A model generated the notes under the pieces. The model was not told the origin of the DNA. It ran no database searches and was given only the letters and a program-made list of their open reading frames with translations. A stretch of DNA of 64,000 nt, from assembly GCF_013870525.1 (NCBI RefSeq), contig NZ_JACBXD010000024.1, positions 1 through 64,000 on the forward strand. The letters are read 5' to 3'. This document shows positions 43,969 through 52,288 of this stretch, one piece after another (the first letter of the stretch is position 1; the number at the start of each line of letters is the position of its first letter). Made by a program: the position numbers and the translations under genes. Source of the stretch: Amycolatopsis pittospori. Lineage in GTDB: Bacteria; Actinomycetota; Actinomycetes; Mycobacteriales; Pseudonocardiaceae.

Positions 43969-44526
43969 ATGGGCGAGCAAAAGGACCGCATGCTGCGCGG
44001 TGAGCTGTACCGGGACAACGACCCCGAGCTGGTCGCGGACCGCAAGCGCGCGCAGGGTCTCGTCGACAGGTTCAACGTCACGGGCGCCGAGGAGACCGGT
44101 GAGCGGGACGCGATCCTGCGCGAACTGCTGGGAAAACTCGGTGAGGGTTCGTGGATCATGCCGCGGTTCCAATGCGACTACGGCTACCTGATCGAGATCG
44201 GCGCCAACAGCTTCCTCAACTACGACGCCATCCTGCTCGACTGCGCCCCGATCAAGATCGGATCGGACTGCTCGATCGGCCCGCGCTGCCAGTTGCTGAC
44301 CGCGCTGCATCCCATGGAGGACCACGAACTGCGGCGGCAGCGGTGGGAATCGGCCGCGCCGATCACGATCGGGAACAACGTGTGGTTCGGCGGCGGCGTC
44401 ATCGTCTGCGCCGGGGTCACCGTCGGGGACGACACCGTGGTGGGCGCGGGCAGCGTCGTCACGAGGGACCTGCCGTCGAAGGTGTTCGCCGCGGGTAACC
44501 CGGCCCGCGTCATCCGGGAGCTCTGA
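43969..44526 (+). CDS. Maltose/galactoside O-acetyltransferase-type LbH enzyme
   Basis: 185-residue acetyltransferase with left-handed beta-helix hexapeptide repeats, related to Maa/LacA. The N-terminal Maa domain (EQKDRMLRGELYRDNDPELVADRKRAQGLVDRFN, about 2-40) is followed by YGYLIEIGANSFLNYDAILLDCAPIKIGSDCSIGPRCQLLTALHP and ITIGNNVWFGGGVIVCAGVTVGDDTVVGAGSVVTRDLPSKVFAAGNPARVIREL. It transfers acetyl from acetyl-CoA to a sugar hydroxyl; the sugar is unknown. The short untranslated tail of a strong terminator runs right up to its start. Confidence 0.9.
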   Translation: MGEQKDRMLRGELYRDNDPELVADRKRAQGLVDRFNVTGAEETGERDAILRELLGKLGEGSWIMPRFQCDYGYLIEIGANSFLNYDAILLDCAPIKIGSDCSIGPRCQLLTALHPMEDHELRRQRWESAAPITIGNNVWFGGGVIVCAGVTVGDDTVVGAGSVVTRDLPSKVFAAGNPARVIREL

Positions 44527-44529
44527 GGC

Positions 44530-44997
44530 TCATCCGTCCACCGGCGTGATCCTGGTGCGCCGGATGTGCTCGAAGACCATGGAGGTCCGCACGTCGGCCA
44601 CCTCCGGGCGTTCGGTCAGCTTGTCGATCACGAAGGCGTAGAGGCTCTCGTTGTCGGGGACGGCCACGTGCAGGATGAAATCCTCGGTGCCGGTGGTCAC
44701 GTAGAGGCCGACGATGTCGGGCAGCGCGTTGACGAAGTTCCGGAAGTTTTCGATGTTCCTCCGCGACGGCGGGCGGACCCGGATCGCGATGAGCGCCTGG
44801 ACCCCGCGACCGATCGACGGCAGATCGACGTCCAGCAACGCGCCGCGGATCACGCCGCGCTCGCGCAGGCCGCGGGTGCGGTCGAGCGCGGTGGTCGGCG
44901 AGACGCCCACCGCGGCGGCCACTTCGCGGTTCGTCTTCCGTGCGTCCGTCTGCAATTGCGCCAGGATCGCCTGATCAAGTTCGTCCAGATGCGCCAT
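44530..44997 (-). CDS. Lrp/AsnC-family regulator
   Basis: 155-residue feast/famine regulator. The N-terminal helix-turn-helix (LDQAILAQLQTDARKTNREVAAAVGVSPTTALDRTRGLRERGVIRGA, about 5-50) is followed by an alpha-beta ligand domain (RGVQALIAIRVRPPSRRNIENFRNFVNALPDIVGLYVTTGTEDFILHVAVPD). It diverges from the DUF2000 gene across 103 bp that contain a strong dyad, which it probably binds. It is convergent with the acetyltransferase gene, 3 bp apart. Confidence 0.92.
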   Translation of the reverse strand: MAHLDELDQAILAQLQTDARKTNREVAAAVGVSPTTALDRTRGLRERGVIRGALLDVDLPSIGRGVQALIAIRVRPPSRRNIENFRNFVNALPDIVGLYVTTGTEDFILHVAVPDNESLYAFVIDKLTERPEVADVRTSMVFEHIRRTRITPVDG

Positions 44998-45017
44998 ATC
45001 GAGCCCCTTGCCGAATT

Positions 45018-45055
45018 AAGTACGAATACAATGGACTCTACGTGTACACGTACTT
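45018..45055. promoter_or_regulatory. Probable Lrp operator (nested dyad)
   Basis: AAGTACG (45018-45024) and CGTACTT (45049-45055) form an outer inverted repeat. Overlapping its right arm is the perfect palindrome TACGTGTACACGTA (45039-45052). It sits between the Lrp gene and the divergent DUF2000 gene. Confidence 0.65.
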
Positions 45056-45100
45056 AGCTTGGAGCTGTTCGTCCGTTGATGTGAGCAGGAGATCAGCTGA

Positions 45101-45577
45101 ATGTCCGAGTACGATACGGCCGTCGGGTTCGCCCCCGAGGAGATCGACTTCACCGCGTCCACCCGATCGGCCAGGCTGAAGTGGGTCATCGTGGTCAACA
45201 GTGAGCTGCCGCCCGGGCGCGCGGTGAACGCGGCCGTCTGCACGGCCGTCGCCACCACGGCGGCCGTGACCGGACTCCTGGGAGAGGAGGCCGTCGACGC
45301 CGACGGCGAGCACCACACCGGCCTGCCGTGGACCGGATGTTCGATCCTGTCGGCCGACGCCGCGCGGCTGCGGGTCATCCGGGCCAAGGCCGCGGCCTCG
45401 CCGGGATGTCACGTCGCCGACATGCCGGAGGTCGCCCAGCGGATCCGGGTCTACGCCGATTTCCTCGCGACGATGAAGGAGATCCCGGCCGAGGACATGG
45501 ACTACCTCGCGATCGGCCTCGTCGGACCACGCAACCGGATCGACAAGCTGGTCGGGAAGCTGCCACTGATGTCGTGA
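45101..45577 (+). CDS. DUF2000-domain protein
   Basis: 158-residue protein matching the DUF2000 type: WVIVVNSELPPGRAVNAAVCTAVATTAAVTGLLG near the N-terminus, GLPWTGCSILSADAARLRVIRAKAA in the middle, and MDYLAIGLVGPRNRIDKLVGKLPLM at the end. The fold resembles peptidyl-tRNA hydrolase 2-like proteins. Function is unknown. The divergent Lrp-family gene is its likely regulator, a pairing I have seen in other actinomycetes (from memory). Start ATG 45101. Confidence 0.8.
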   Translation: MSEYDTAVGFAPEEIDFTASTRSARLKWVIVVNSELPPGRAVNAAVCTAVATTAAVTGLLGEEAVDADGEHHTGLPWTGCSILSADAARLRVIRAKAAASPGCHVADMPEVAQRIRVYADFLATMKEIPAEDMDYLAIGLVGPRNRIDKLVGKLPLMS

Positions 45578-46058
45578 GTGCCGCGCGTGTGTCGTCCGTC
45601 CAAGCACGCGTGACGTCCGCCGGATCACACGTGCCGTCCCCTCAGTCACGCGAACCGGCAGATCGGCCCAGGTGGTCGTGAGTGGTAAGGCGGTTATCAA
45701 GGGTTAAGGCAAGGTGGCGTGGTTGGTGCCGCTCGTCGCGTTGGGCCGCGTGGTGGGTGTTGCGAAAGCCACGTTCGCAACCTTCAACGTTGCGAACGTG
45801 GCTTTCGCAACACCCGGGGTGGGCGGTGCAGGAGGTCCTGAGTGGTGAGTCGCGGAGAACGAAACTTGCCACTCACGACCGCTGCCGGCCCGTTCGCCGG
45901 GGTGACTGTGGGCGCGGAGGCGTGACTCGCGTGGTCGGTGACGGCACCCGGGTGTGCGATGTCTGGGCACGCGAGTGCGGTGTCGCGTCACGCGGGACGG
46001 CGCTTCGCCCGGGTCACGACACGTTTGCCTTACCCCTCACTGGAACGACCCGGATCAC
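45578..46058. other. Convergent intergenic region with dyad and short G+C-rich repeats
   Basis: 481 bp between the convergent DUF2000 and hydrolase genes with no supported gene. It contains the GTTGCGAAAG-family dyad (45755-45815). Loose repeats built on GCACGCGAG/CGCGTG units (about 45590-45660 and 45920-46015) resemble those at 52062-52198. Confidence 0.5.
45755..45815. repeat. Intergenic dyad of the GTTGCGAAAG family, convergent junction
   Basis: Two perfectly complementary 27-bp arms (45755-45781, 45789-45815) around CTTCAAC. Relative to the other copies one base is changed in both arms (GCCACGTTCGC), a compensatory change that keeps pairing. Confidence 0.85.
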
Positions 46059-46850
46059 TCACGACTCGAGGAGGCCTCGCAGCGCTTCCGTGAACTGCGC
46101 CGGATTCCGCTGCGGCGCCAGGTGCGCGCCGGGTACCTCGGTGAACGGCAGTCCCAGTTCCAGCGCGAGGACCTTCGCGGGGTGGTAGTGGTAGTGCCCG
46201 CGGCTGCCGACGCCCGCGACCGGGTGGATCTCGGTCCGGGCCTTCCGCAGCGCCCGCAGGTCGGGGAGATAGTCGAGGATCTCGGACAGTTCGCGGCCGA
46301 ACAGCCGTTTCCAGTCCTCCTCGTTCGGCAGCCGGATCGCGCGCAGTTCGGGGAGCGCGGCGCCGGCGATGCCGTCGGTGAACCGTTTGAACGCGCCCAT
46401 CAGGTCGCCCGCCTGCGCGAGCCGGACCTGGGCGTTGGCCTCGTCGAGCCAGCCGAGCGCGTCGGGGAGCAGCTGGACGGCGGGGGGTTCGTGGGCGACC
46501 AGTACGGTCGCCGCGTCCGGGTAGCGGGCGACGAGGTCGAGGCCGATGAGTGCGCCGGCGCTGGTCCCGAACACGCTCGCGGGCTCGCCGCCGACATGCT
46601 GCAGGACGGCGTACGCGTCGTCGGCCTGCTTCGGCACACTGACCGGTCCGGTGCTGGTGTCCGTGCTGCGGAAGTGACCACGCCGGTCGTAGGTGACGAC
46701 GGTGTGGTCCTCGGCGAGCAGCTTCGTCATCGCCCGGAAGGTGTCCGCCGAGCCCAGGCCACCGGCGATCAGGAGCAGAAGCGGCCCTTCGCCGGTGCTG
46801 CGGACGTACAGTTCACCGTCCTCGACCGGACAACGACTCTCCGAGATCAT
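46059..46850 (-). CDS. Alpha/beta hydrolase
   Basis: 263-residue alpha/beta hydrolase. The nucleophile elbow reads FGTSAGA (ASVFGTSAGALIGLDLV, Ser near residue 95). YDRRGHFRS, preceded by LLLIAGGLGSADTFRAM (oxyanion region), and the terminal VPGAHLAPQRNP supply the expected acid/base region (His near 242). ATG 46850 is preferred over the TTG at 46862. It begins 30 bp downstream of ipdC on the same strand and could be co-transcribed with it; whether it acts on a steroid CoA product is unknown. Confidence 0.78.
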   Translation of the reverse strand: MISESRCPVEDGELYVRSTGEGPLLLLIAGGLGSADTFRAMTKLLAEDHTVVTYDRRGHFRSTDTSTGPVSVPKQADDAYAVLQHVGGEPASVFGTSAGALIGLDLVARYPDAATVLVAHEPPAVQLLPDALGWLDEANAQVRLAQAGDLMGAFKRFTDGIAGAALPELRAIRLPNEEDWKRLFGRELSEILDYLPDLRALRKARTEIHPVAGVGSRGHYHYHPAKVLALELGLPFTEVPGAHLAPQRNPAQFTEALRGLLES

Positions 46851-46880
46851 GGCCGAAGTCAAGCACAGCGCGCTCGCCCT

Positions 46881-47927
46881 TCACTCGCGACCCAGCCGCT
46901 GCAGGATGCCGGTGGCGTCGGCCACCATCGTCTCGATCAGCTCGGCGACCGCGGGCAGGTCGTCCAGCAGGCCGACGACCTGCCCGGACGCCAGCACCCC
47001 GGCGCCGGTGTCGCCCTCGACCAGGCCGGCACGCAGCAGCATGGGCGTGTTCGCGGCCATCAAGACCTGTGACCACGTCCGGTCGCCGCCGCGTTTCATC
47101 CGCAGGCCTTCGGTGGCCAGTGAGCGCCACGAGAGCCCGGTGAGCTTGCGGAACTTCGCCGCGTTGCGGGCGGCCCGGGCCAGCCCGCTCACCGGACCGG
47201 CGGACTCCAGCCCGTCCACCAGCTCCGTCCGGAGGACGCGATGCGGCATGCCGTCCACCTTCCGGGTGACGACGGTGCCGTTGAGGTCGCGGGCGAGGTA
47301 CGCCTGCTTGATCTCGTCGGGGACGGTGCTTTCCCTCGTCAGGAGGAATCGCGTGCCCATCGCGACCCCGGCGGCCCCGTAGGCGAGCGCGGCGGCCAGT
47401 CCGCGGCCGTCGAAGAAGCCGCCCGCCGCGACCACCGGGATGTCGACGGCGTCCAGGACCGAGGGCAGCAACAGCGTCGTCGCGACGCCTCCGGTGTGTC
47501 CGCCGCCTTCGCCGCCCTGCACGATGACCGCGTCGGCGCCCCAGCCCGCGACCTTCTCCGCGTGCCGGGCGGCGCCGACCGACGGGACGACGAGCACCCC
47601 GTTGTCCTTCAGTCGCGCGATCATGTCCTTCTTCGGCGCCAGCGCGAAGGAAGCGACCCGGACCTCTTCGGTGATGAGCAGTTCGACCCGGCGCGAGGCG
47701 TCGTCGGCGTCCGCGCGGAGGTTGACGCCGAACGGTTCCGACGTGCGGCTCTTGACCTCCTTGATCGCGGCGGCCAGCTCGTCGTAGGTCATCGTGGCGG
47801 AGGCGAGGATGCCGAGCCCGCCCGCTTCGGCCGTCGCCGACACCAGTCGCGGTCCGGCGACCCAGCCCATCCCGGTCTGCACGACCGGATGCCGGATCCC
47901 GGCGAGTTCGGTCAGCGCGGTCTTCAC
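46881..47927 (-). CDS. ipdC: Rings C/D enzyme IpdC (nitronate-monooxygenase-like flavoprotein)
   Basis: 348-residue TIM-barrel flavoprotein matching Rv3553 (IpdC, 355 residues), which is needed in rings C/D catabolism of cholesterol. The fold is that of 2-nitropropane dioxygenase/FMN oxidoreductases. Segments seen are HPVVQTGMGWVAGPRLVSATAEAGGLGILASATMT, GADAVIVQGGEGGGHTGGVATTLLLPSVLDAV (FMN phosphate binding, about 128-160), and VVAAGGFFDGRGLAAALAYGAAGVAMGTRFLLTRES. ATG 47927 overlaps the ipdB stop (ATGA). It closes the echA20-ipdA-ipdB-ipdC operon. Confidence 0.9.
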   Translation of the reverse strand: MKTALTELAGIRHPVVQTGMGWVAGPRLVSATAEAGGLGILASATMTYDELAAAIKEVKSRTSEPFGVNLRADADDASRRVELLITEEVRVASFALAPKKDMIARLKDNGVLVVPSVGAARHAEKVAGWGADAVIVQGGEGGGHTGGVATTLLLPSVLDAVDIPVVAAGGFFDGRGLAAALAYGAAGVAMGTRFLLTRESTVPDEIKQAYLARDLNGTVVTRKVDGMPHRVLRTELVDGLESAGPVSGLARAARNAAKFRKLTGLSWRSLATEGLRMKRGGDRTWSQVLMAANTPMLLRAGLVEGDTGAGVLASGQVVGLLDDLPAVAELIETMVADATGILQRLGRE

Positions 47928-48649
47928 GACGGGACTTCCTTGTCCCGCAACGACTTCGGATCGAGACCGGTCCGGATCAGCAGCAGTTCGGACTCGGTCG
48001 GCAGCCGGGACTCCGCGACGTCGCCGGTGATCAGCGGGAACGACGTCGCATCGAGTACCTCGTCCACGGAAACCCCCGGATGCACGGAAATCAGCCGTGG
48101 AGCGTGGTCCTCGCCGCCGAAGTCCAGGACGCCGAGGTTGGTGACGACGCGATGGACGTCGTGGTGCCGCAACCCCGCTTCGCGCGCCCTGGCGTACCCG
48201 ACGCCGGACACGACGTCGACCTGCTCGACGAAGACCCGCTTGCCGTGCCGGGGAACCCAGTAGCTCGTGCGGTGGTTGGCCGTGTTGCCGGGGCCGCCGC
48301 GCAACCCGAGTAGTTGTTTCTTCGGCCGGGAATGCTCGCCGATCGCCGAAATGTTCTGGTTGCCCTCACGGTCGATCTGGTTGGCGCCCATCACGACGTG
48401 CCGTTTTCCGCGTGGCACCACGGTGTCGAGCACCTTGCGGAACGGCTGCCAGCCTTCGACGACGGCGTCGGGGGTCATCAGGTAGGCCTCGCCGTCGGAC
48501 AGCAGGATGTCCGGTTCGAAGGTCAGCCGGGCGAGCCGGGCGCCCAGCGACGGGATGAAACCCATGGGGCTCACCACGATCTCACCGTCGCCGCGGAACA
48601 GTTCGGCGCAGGCCACGACGGCGATTTCGGCACGTGTGACGTCACTCAT
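47924..48649 (-). CDS. ipdB: COCHEA-CoA hydrolase beta subunit IpdB
   Basis: 241-residue CoA-transferase-fold subunit equivalent to Rv3552 (IpdB, 250). IpdAB is known to hydrolyse ring C of COCHEA-CoA rather than transfer CoA. The fold is recognisable from DGEIVVSPMGFIPSLGARLARLTFEPDILLSDGEAYLMTPDA and VVMGANQIDREGNQNISAIGEHSRPKKQLLGLRGGPGNTANHRTSYWV. The glutamate of GEAY or of GNQNISAIGEH is a candidate catalytic residue, by analogy with the studied enzymes. It overlaps ipdA and ipdC by 4 bp each. Confidence 0.92.
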   Translation of the reverse strand: MSDVTRAEIAVVACAELFRGDGEIVVSPMGFIPSLGARLARLTFEPDILLSDGEAYLMTPDAVVEGWQPFRKVLDTVVPRGKRHVVMGANQIDREGNQNISAIGEHSRPKKQLLGLRGGPGNTANHRTSYWVPRHGKRVFVEQVDVVSGVGYARAREAGLRHHDVHRVVTNLGVLDFGGEDHAPRLISVHPGVSVDEVLDATSFPLITGDVAESRLPTESELLLIRTGLDPKSLRDKEVPS

Positions 48650-49506
48650 GCGGACTCCCCGAATTCGGCGACGGCCTTCTGGTACCGCGCTTCGTCCCCC
48701 GACAGGAACCTGTCGACGAACTTCGGCCAGGCGTCGAGATCCTTGGCGGCTTCGGCGTAATGGCGCTGGAAGCGTTCGTCGCGCCCGTAATCCGGGACGG
48801 CGGTGGTGAAGTGCGCGCCGTTCGGCGTCTCCGCGACCCCGGTGACGAGCATCCGGCTCAGCAGCAGGCTCTGCACCGGGCCACCGGCGGAGAGTTCGTC
48901 CGTCTCCACGATCTTTTCCGTGGACACGTAACACTTGTCGGCGGCCAGCGCGAAAAGTTCGTCGAAGTACGGATCCGGTCCGAGGTACTGCGCGTTGCCG
49001 CGGGCGTCGGCGCGGTTGAGGTGGACGAACGCGGCGTCGAGTTTGAGCGCGGGCACGGCCAGGAGTTCCTCGCCGTCGTCGTACGGAGACCGGACGGTAC
49101 GCAGCGACGGGTTCAGGTCCAGCACGCCGGAACCGAGACCCGCCCGCGTCGGCAGGAACGGAAGTCGTTGCGCGGCAGCGGAAAGCCCGGTGCCGAAGAC
49201 TCCTTCGTCGTACTCGGTCACCGTGATCGACCCGGATTCCCTCGCCCGCGAGAACCACGGGTCATAGGGGATCGAGTCCAGCGTGACGAAGCCGAAGATC
49301 AGATGTTCGATCTTGCCCGCCGAAGCCAGCAGCCCGACGTCCGGGCCGCCGTAGGAGACCACGGTGAGGTCCTTGACCGGCGAGCGCAGGATCGCGCGTA
49401 CCAGCGCCATGGGTTTGCGCCGGGAACCCCAGCCGCCGATCCCGATCGTCATGCCGTCGGTGAGTTCGGCGACGATCTCGTCCGGCGTCATCCGCTTGTC
49501 GGTCAT
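48646..49506 (-). CDS. ipdA: COCHEA-CoA hydrolase alpha subunit IpdA
   Basis: 286-residue CoA-transferase-fold subunit equivalent to Rv3551 (IpdA, 292). The glycine-rich start LTDGMTIGIGGWGSRRKPMALVRAIL (about 15-40), then VVSYGGPDVGLLASAGKIEHLIFGFVTLDS and FVHLNRADARGNAQYLGPDPYFDELFALAADKCYVSTEKIVETDEL, are typical of the family. It pairs with IpdB to open ring C. Start ATG 49506 overlaps the echA20 stop; its stop overlaps the ipdB ATG. Confidence 0.92.
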   Translation of the reverse strand: MTDKRMTPDEIVAELTDGMTIGIGGWGSRRKPMALVRAILRSPVKDLTVVSYGGPDVGLLASAGKIEHLIFGFVTLDSIPYDPWFSRARESGSITVTEYDEGVFGTGLSAAAQRLPFLPTRAGLGSGVLDLNPSLRTVRSPYDDGEELLAVPALKLDAAFVHLNRADARGNAQYLGPDPYFDELFALAADKCYVSTEKIVETDELSAGGPVQSLLLSRMLVTGVAETPNGAHFTTAVPDYGRDERFQRHYAEAAKDLDAWPKFVDRFLSGDEARYQKAVAEFGESA

Positions 49507-50255
49507 CACTTCCCCTTGCCGTCCAAGAAGTCCTGACGCGCGCCGTCGGACACGCCCGCCAGATTGAGTTCGAAGGTGAATCCCTGCTCGAAGCGATAGC
49601 TGCGGTGCACGGGCTGGACGTCGATGCCGTTGATGGCCTGCTTCGCCGCGCGGATCACGCGGGTGTCCTTCGCCGCGATCTGCCGCGCCACGCCGAGCGC
49701 GGTCTCGTCGAGTTCGTCTCTCGCCACCACGGCGTAGACCGAACCGTGGTGATGCAACTGGGCCGCGGTGATCGTCGAAGCCGTGTAGTACAGCGCCCGC
49801 ATCAGATGCTGGGGGACCAGCCGCGAGAGATGGGTCGCCGCGCCGAGCGCGCCGCGATCGACCTCGGGGAGCCCGAAGGTGGCGTCCTCGCTCGCGACCA
49901 CGATGTCCGCGTTGCCGACCAGCCCGACCCCGCCGCCGAGGCAGAAGCCCTGAACCGCCGCGATCACCGGGACCGCGCAGTCGTAGACGGCGGAAAACGC
50001 CGCCGCGCAGCCCTCGTTCGCGCCGATCAGCGCGCCGTGACCCGGATCGCGCTGGATCTCCTTGATGTCGACACCGGCGTTGAACCCGCGGCCTTCCGCC
50101 CGCAGCACCACGACATGCGTGGCGGGATCGCGTCCGGCGTCGGTGACGGCGGACGCGAGGGCGAACCATCCCTTCACGCTCAGCGCGTTCACCGGGGGTG
50201 CGTCGACCGTGACCACGGCGATGCCGGGCTCCGGTGAGTGGGTGGAAACGCTCAT
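49506..50255 (-). CDS. echA20: Ring D hydrolase EchA20 (crotonase fold)
   Basis: 249-residue crotonase-fold enzyme matching Rv3550 (EchA20, 247), which hydrolyses ring D of HIEC-CoA. Oxyanion segments are AEGRGFNAGVDIKEIQRDP (about 52-70) and QGFCLGGGVGLVGNADIVVASEDATFGLPEVDRGALGAATHLSRLVPQHLMRALYYTAS. It heads the operon echA20-ipdA-ipdB-ipdC, 26 bp from a degenerate KstR2-like box, and shares the divergent region with two SDR genes. Confidence 0.9.
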   Translation of the reverse strand: MSVSTHSPEPGIAVVTVDAPPVNALSVKGWFALASAVTDAGRDPATHVVVLRAEGRGFNAGVDIKEIQRDPGHGALIGANEGCAAAFSAVYDCAVPVIAAVQGFCLGGGVGLVGNADIVVASEDATFGLPEVDRGALGAATHLSRLVPQHLMRALYYTASTITAAQLHHHGSVYAVVARDELDETALGVARQIAAKDTRVIRAAKQAINGIDVQPVHRSYRFEQGFTFELNLAGVSDGARQDFLDGKGK

Positions 50256-50280
50256 CGTGCACCCTTTCGCTACCAAACCT

Positions 50281-50294
50281 AGCACTTGCTTGGT
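50281..50294. promoter_or_regulatory. Degenerate KstR2-like operator
   Basis: AGCACTTGCTTGGT has an intact CTTGGT right half but mismatches two of the fixed bases of AnCAAGnnCTTGnT in the left half. It lies between the divergent echA20 operon and the SDR genes, which are KstR2-regulated in M. tuberculosis. Confidence 0.5.
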
Positions 50295-50344
50295 ACGTTA
50301 GCAGGACGTCCGGCCCTGGTACAGCGACGTGAAGGAGGCCCGGC

Positions 50345-51142
50345 ATGGCACTCGAACTCCGGCTCGACGGCGCCGTGGTGCTGGTGACCGGCGGGGTCCG
50401 CGGCGTCGGCGCCGGTGTCACCAGGACTTTCCTGCGCGCCGGGGCCGAGGTGATCACCTGCGCGCGCACCGAACCCGAGCGACCGGTCGGCGACGGGGAC
50501 AAGGTGTCGACCTTCATCTCCTGCGACGTCCGCGACCCCAAGGAGGTCGACGCGCTCTTCGAGGAGATCCTGCGGCGGCACGGGCGGATCGACGTCGTGG
50601 TCAACAACGCGGGTGGCGCGCCGTTCGCCGAGGCGGCGACTGCGTCACCGCGATTCCACGAGAAGGTGATCGCGCTGAACCTGCTGGCGCCGTTGAACGT
50701 CGCCCGCGCGGCGAACGCGATCATGCAGCGCCAGGAGCGCGGCGGCGTCGTCGTGAACATCAGCAGCGTCAGCGGCACGAGACCGTCGCCGGGGACGGCG
50801 TCCTATGGCGCGGCGAAAGCGGGCCTGGACAACCTGACCTCCACGCTGGCCGTGGAGTGGGCGCCGAAGGTGCGGGTCAACGCGCTCGACGTCGGCATGG
50901 TCCGGACGGAGCACTCGCATCTGCACTACGGCGACGAAGCGGGAGTCGCGGCCGTGGGTGCGACAGTCCCGTTAGGACGGTTGGCCGACCCCGAGGAAAT
51001 CGGTTCGTGCGCGGTGTTCCTGGCGTCGCCGCTGGCCTCGTACGTCAGCGGCGCCTGCCTGACCGTCCACGGCGGGGGAGAGGTGCCCGCCTTCCTCGCC
51101 GCTTCCAATTCTGCGGCAACAGAACGAAAGGAGCCGGTGTGA
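50345..51142 (+). CDS. Short-chain dehydrogenase/reductase (Rv3549c-like)
   Basis: 265-residue classical SDR. The cofactor motif is VVLVTGGVRGVGAGVTRTF (about 11-29), then NNAGG, and the catalytic Ser-Tyr-Lys segment is NISSVSGTRPSPGTASYGAAKAGLDNLTSTLAVEW. The end is ASPLASYVSGACLTVHGGGEVPAF. Position matches Rv3549c (259 residues) in the KstR2 regulon, where its exact step is not certain to me. The start ATG 50345 is 51 bp from the operator-like box. Its stop overlaps the next SDR's GTG. Confidence 0.85.
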   Translation: MALELRLDGAVVLVTGGVRGVGAGVTRTFLRAGAEVITCARTEPERPVGDGDKVSTFISCDVRDPKEVDALFEEILRRHGRIDVVVNNAGGAPFAEAATASPRFHEKVIALNLLAPLNVARAANAIMQRQERGGVVVNISSVSGTRPSPGTASYGAAKAGLDNLTSTLAVEWAPKVRVNALDVGMVRTEHSHLHYGDEAGVAAVGATVPLGRLADPEEIGSCAVFLASPLASYVSGACLTVHGGGEVPAFLAASNSAATERKEPV

Positions 51143-52047
51143 GCGGGATCGCCGACGGCCGGATCGTGGTGGTGACCGGTGCCGGTCGCGGGATCGGGCG
51201 GGCGCACGCGCTCGCGTTCGCCGCGGAGGGCGCGAGGGTGGTGGTGAACGACCTCGGCGCCGGCCTCGACGGCAGCGGCGGATCGGCCGGGCCCGCGCAG
51301 GACGTCGTCGACGAGATCGAGGCGCTCGGCGGCGAAGCGGTCGCGAACACCGACGACATCGCGTCGTGGGACGGCGCCGCCGGGCTGGTGCGGACCGCCG
51401 TCGAAACCTTCGGTGGGCTGGACGTACTGGTCAACAACGCGGGATTCCTGCGCGACCGGATGCTGGTCAACCTCGCCGAGGACGAATGGGACGCCGTCAT
51501 CCGCGTCCACCTGAAGGGGCATTTCGCGCCGACGCGGCACGCCGCCGAATACTGGCGCACGGAAGCGAAGGCCGGCCGGACGCGGACGGCACGGGTGATC
51601 AACACCAGTTCCGGAGCGGGACTGCTCGGCAGCGTCGGGCAGGGGAACTACGCGGCCGCGAAGGCCGGCATCCTGGGCCTCACGCTGGTCTCGGCCACCG
51701 AGTTCGCGCGCTACGGCGTCACCGTGAACGCCATCGCCCCGGCCGCCCGGACCCGGATGACCGAAGAGGCGTTCGCCGACGACATGGCCGCGCCGGACGA
51801 CGGTTTCGACGCCATGGCACCGGAAAACGTGTCGCCGCTGGTGGTGTGGCTCGGCAGCGAGGAGTCGTCCGGCGTGACCGGGCGGGTCTTCGAGGTCGAC
51901 GGCGGACGCGTCTCGATCGCGCAGGGCTGGCAACACGGCACGGTGCGGGACAAGGGATCCCGGTGGGAGCCGGCCGAGCTCGGCCCCGTCGTCGCCGAGC
52001 TGCTGGCCGACGCTCCTGCCCCCGAACCTGTCTACGGTGCGTCGTGA
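51139..52047 (+). CDS. Short-chain dehydrogenase (hydroxyacyl-CoA dehydrogenase type, Rv3548c-like)
   Basis: 302-residue SDR of the multifunctional-enzyme type 2 dehydrogenase class. The motif VVVTGAGRGIGRAHALAFAAEGARVVVNDLG (about 11-41), with a long insert (LDGSGGSAGPAQDVVDEIEALGGEAVANTDDI), is typical of beta-hydroxyacyl-CoA dehydrogenases. Catalytic segment NTSSGAGLLGSVGQGNYAAAKAGILGLTLV. Start GTG 51139 follows AAAGGAG and overlaps the preceding stop (GTGA). It corresponds to Rv3548c (304). Oxidation of a hydroxyacyl-CoA in rings C/D breakdown is likely. Confidence 0.87.
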   Translation: MSGIADGRIVVVTGAGRGIGRAHALAFAAEGARVVVNDLGAGLDGSGGSAGPAQDVVDEIEALGGEAVANTDDIASWDGAAGLVRTAVETFGGLDVLVNNAGFLRDRMLVNLAEDEWDAVIRVHLKGHFAPTRHAAEYWRTEAKAGRTRTARVINTSSGAGLLGSVGQGNYAAAKAGILGLTLVSATEFARYGVTVNAIAPAARTRMTEEAFADDMAAPDDGFDAMAPENVSPLVVWLGSEESSGVTGRVFEVDGGRVSIAQGWQHGTVRDKGSRWEPAELGPVVAELLADAPAPEPVYGAS

Positions 52048-52197
52048 GAGGCGATTCGGGTTAGCCGGTGACCGTGACACCGCACTCGTGTGCTCGGAGC
52101 CGGATCTCGCGTGCTCGGAGCCGTACATCCGAGTGCGGCATCCAGGCACGCGAGTCACGTCTCCGTGCACGCGAGATCCGGGCCCGAGTACACGAGC

Positions 52198-52256
52198 GAT
52201 GTTGCGAAGGGCTATTTCGCAACCTTCAACGTCGCGAAAGTGCCCTTCGCAACATC
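52198..52256. repeat. Degenerate intergenic dyad of the GTTGCGAAAG family, convergent junction
   Basis: Arms 52198-52223 and 52231-52256 around CTTCAAC, with about three mismatches. It shares GTTGCGAA and TTCGCAAC with the other copies and again lies between convergent gene ends (SDR and acetyltransferase). Confidence 0.75.
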
Positions 52257-52288
52257 CGGCTTCCTCTGGAAGCTCTCGTTCGGGCCGC

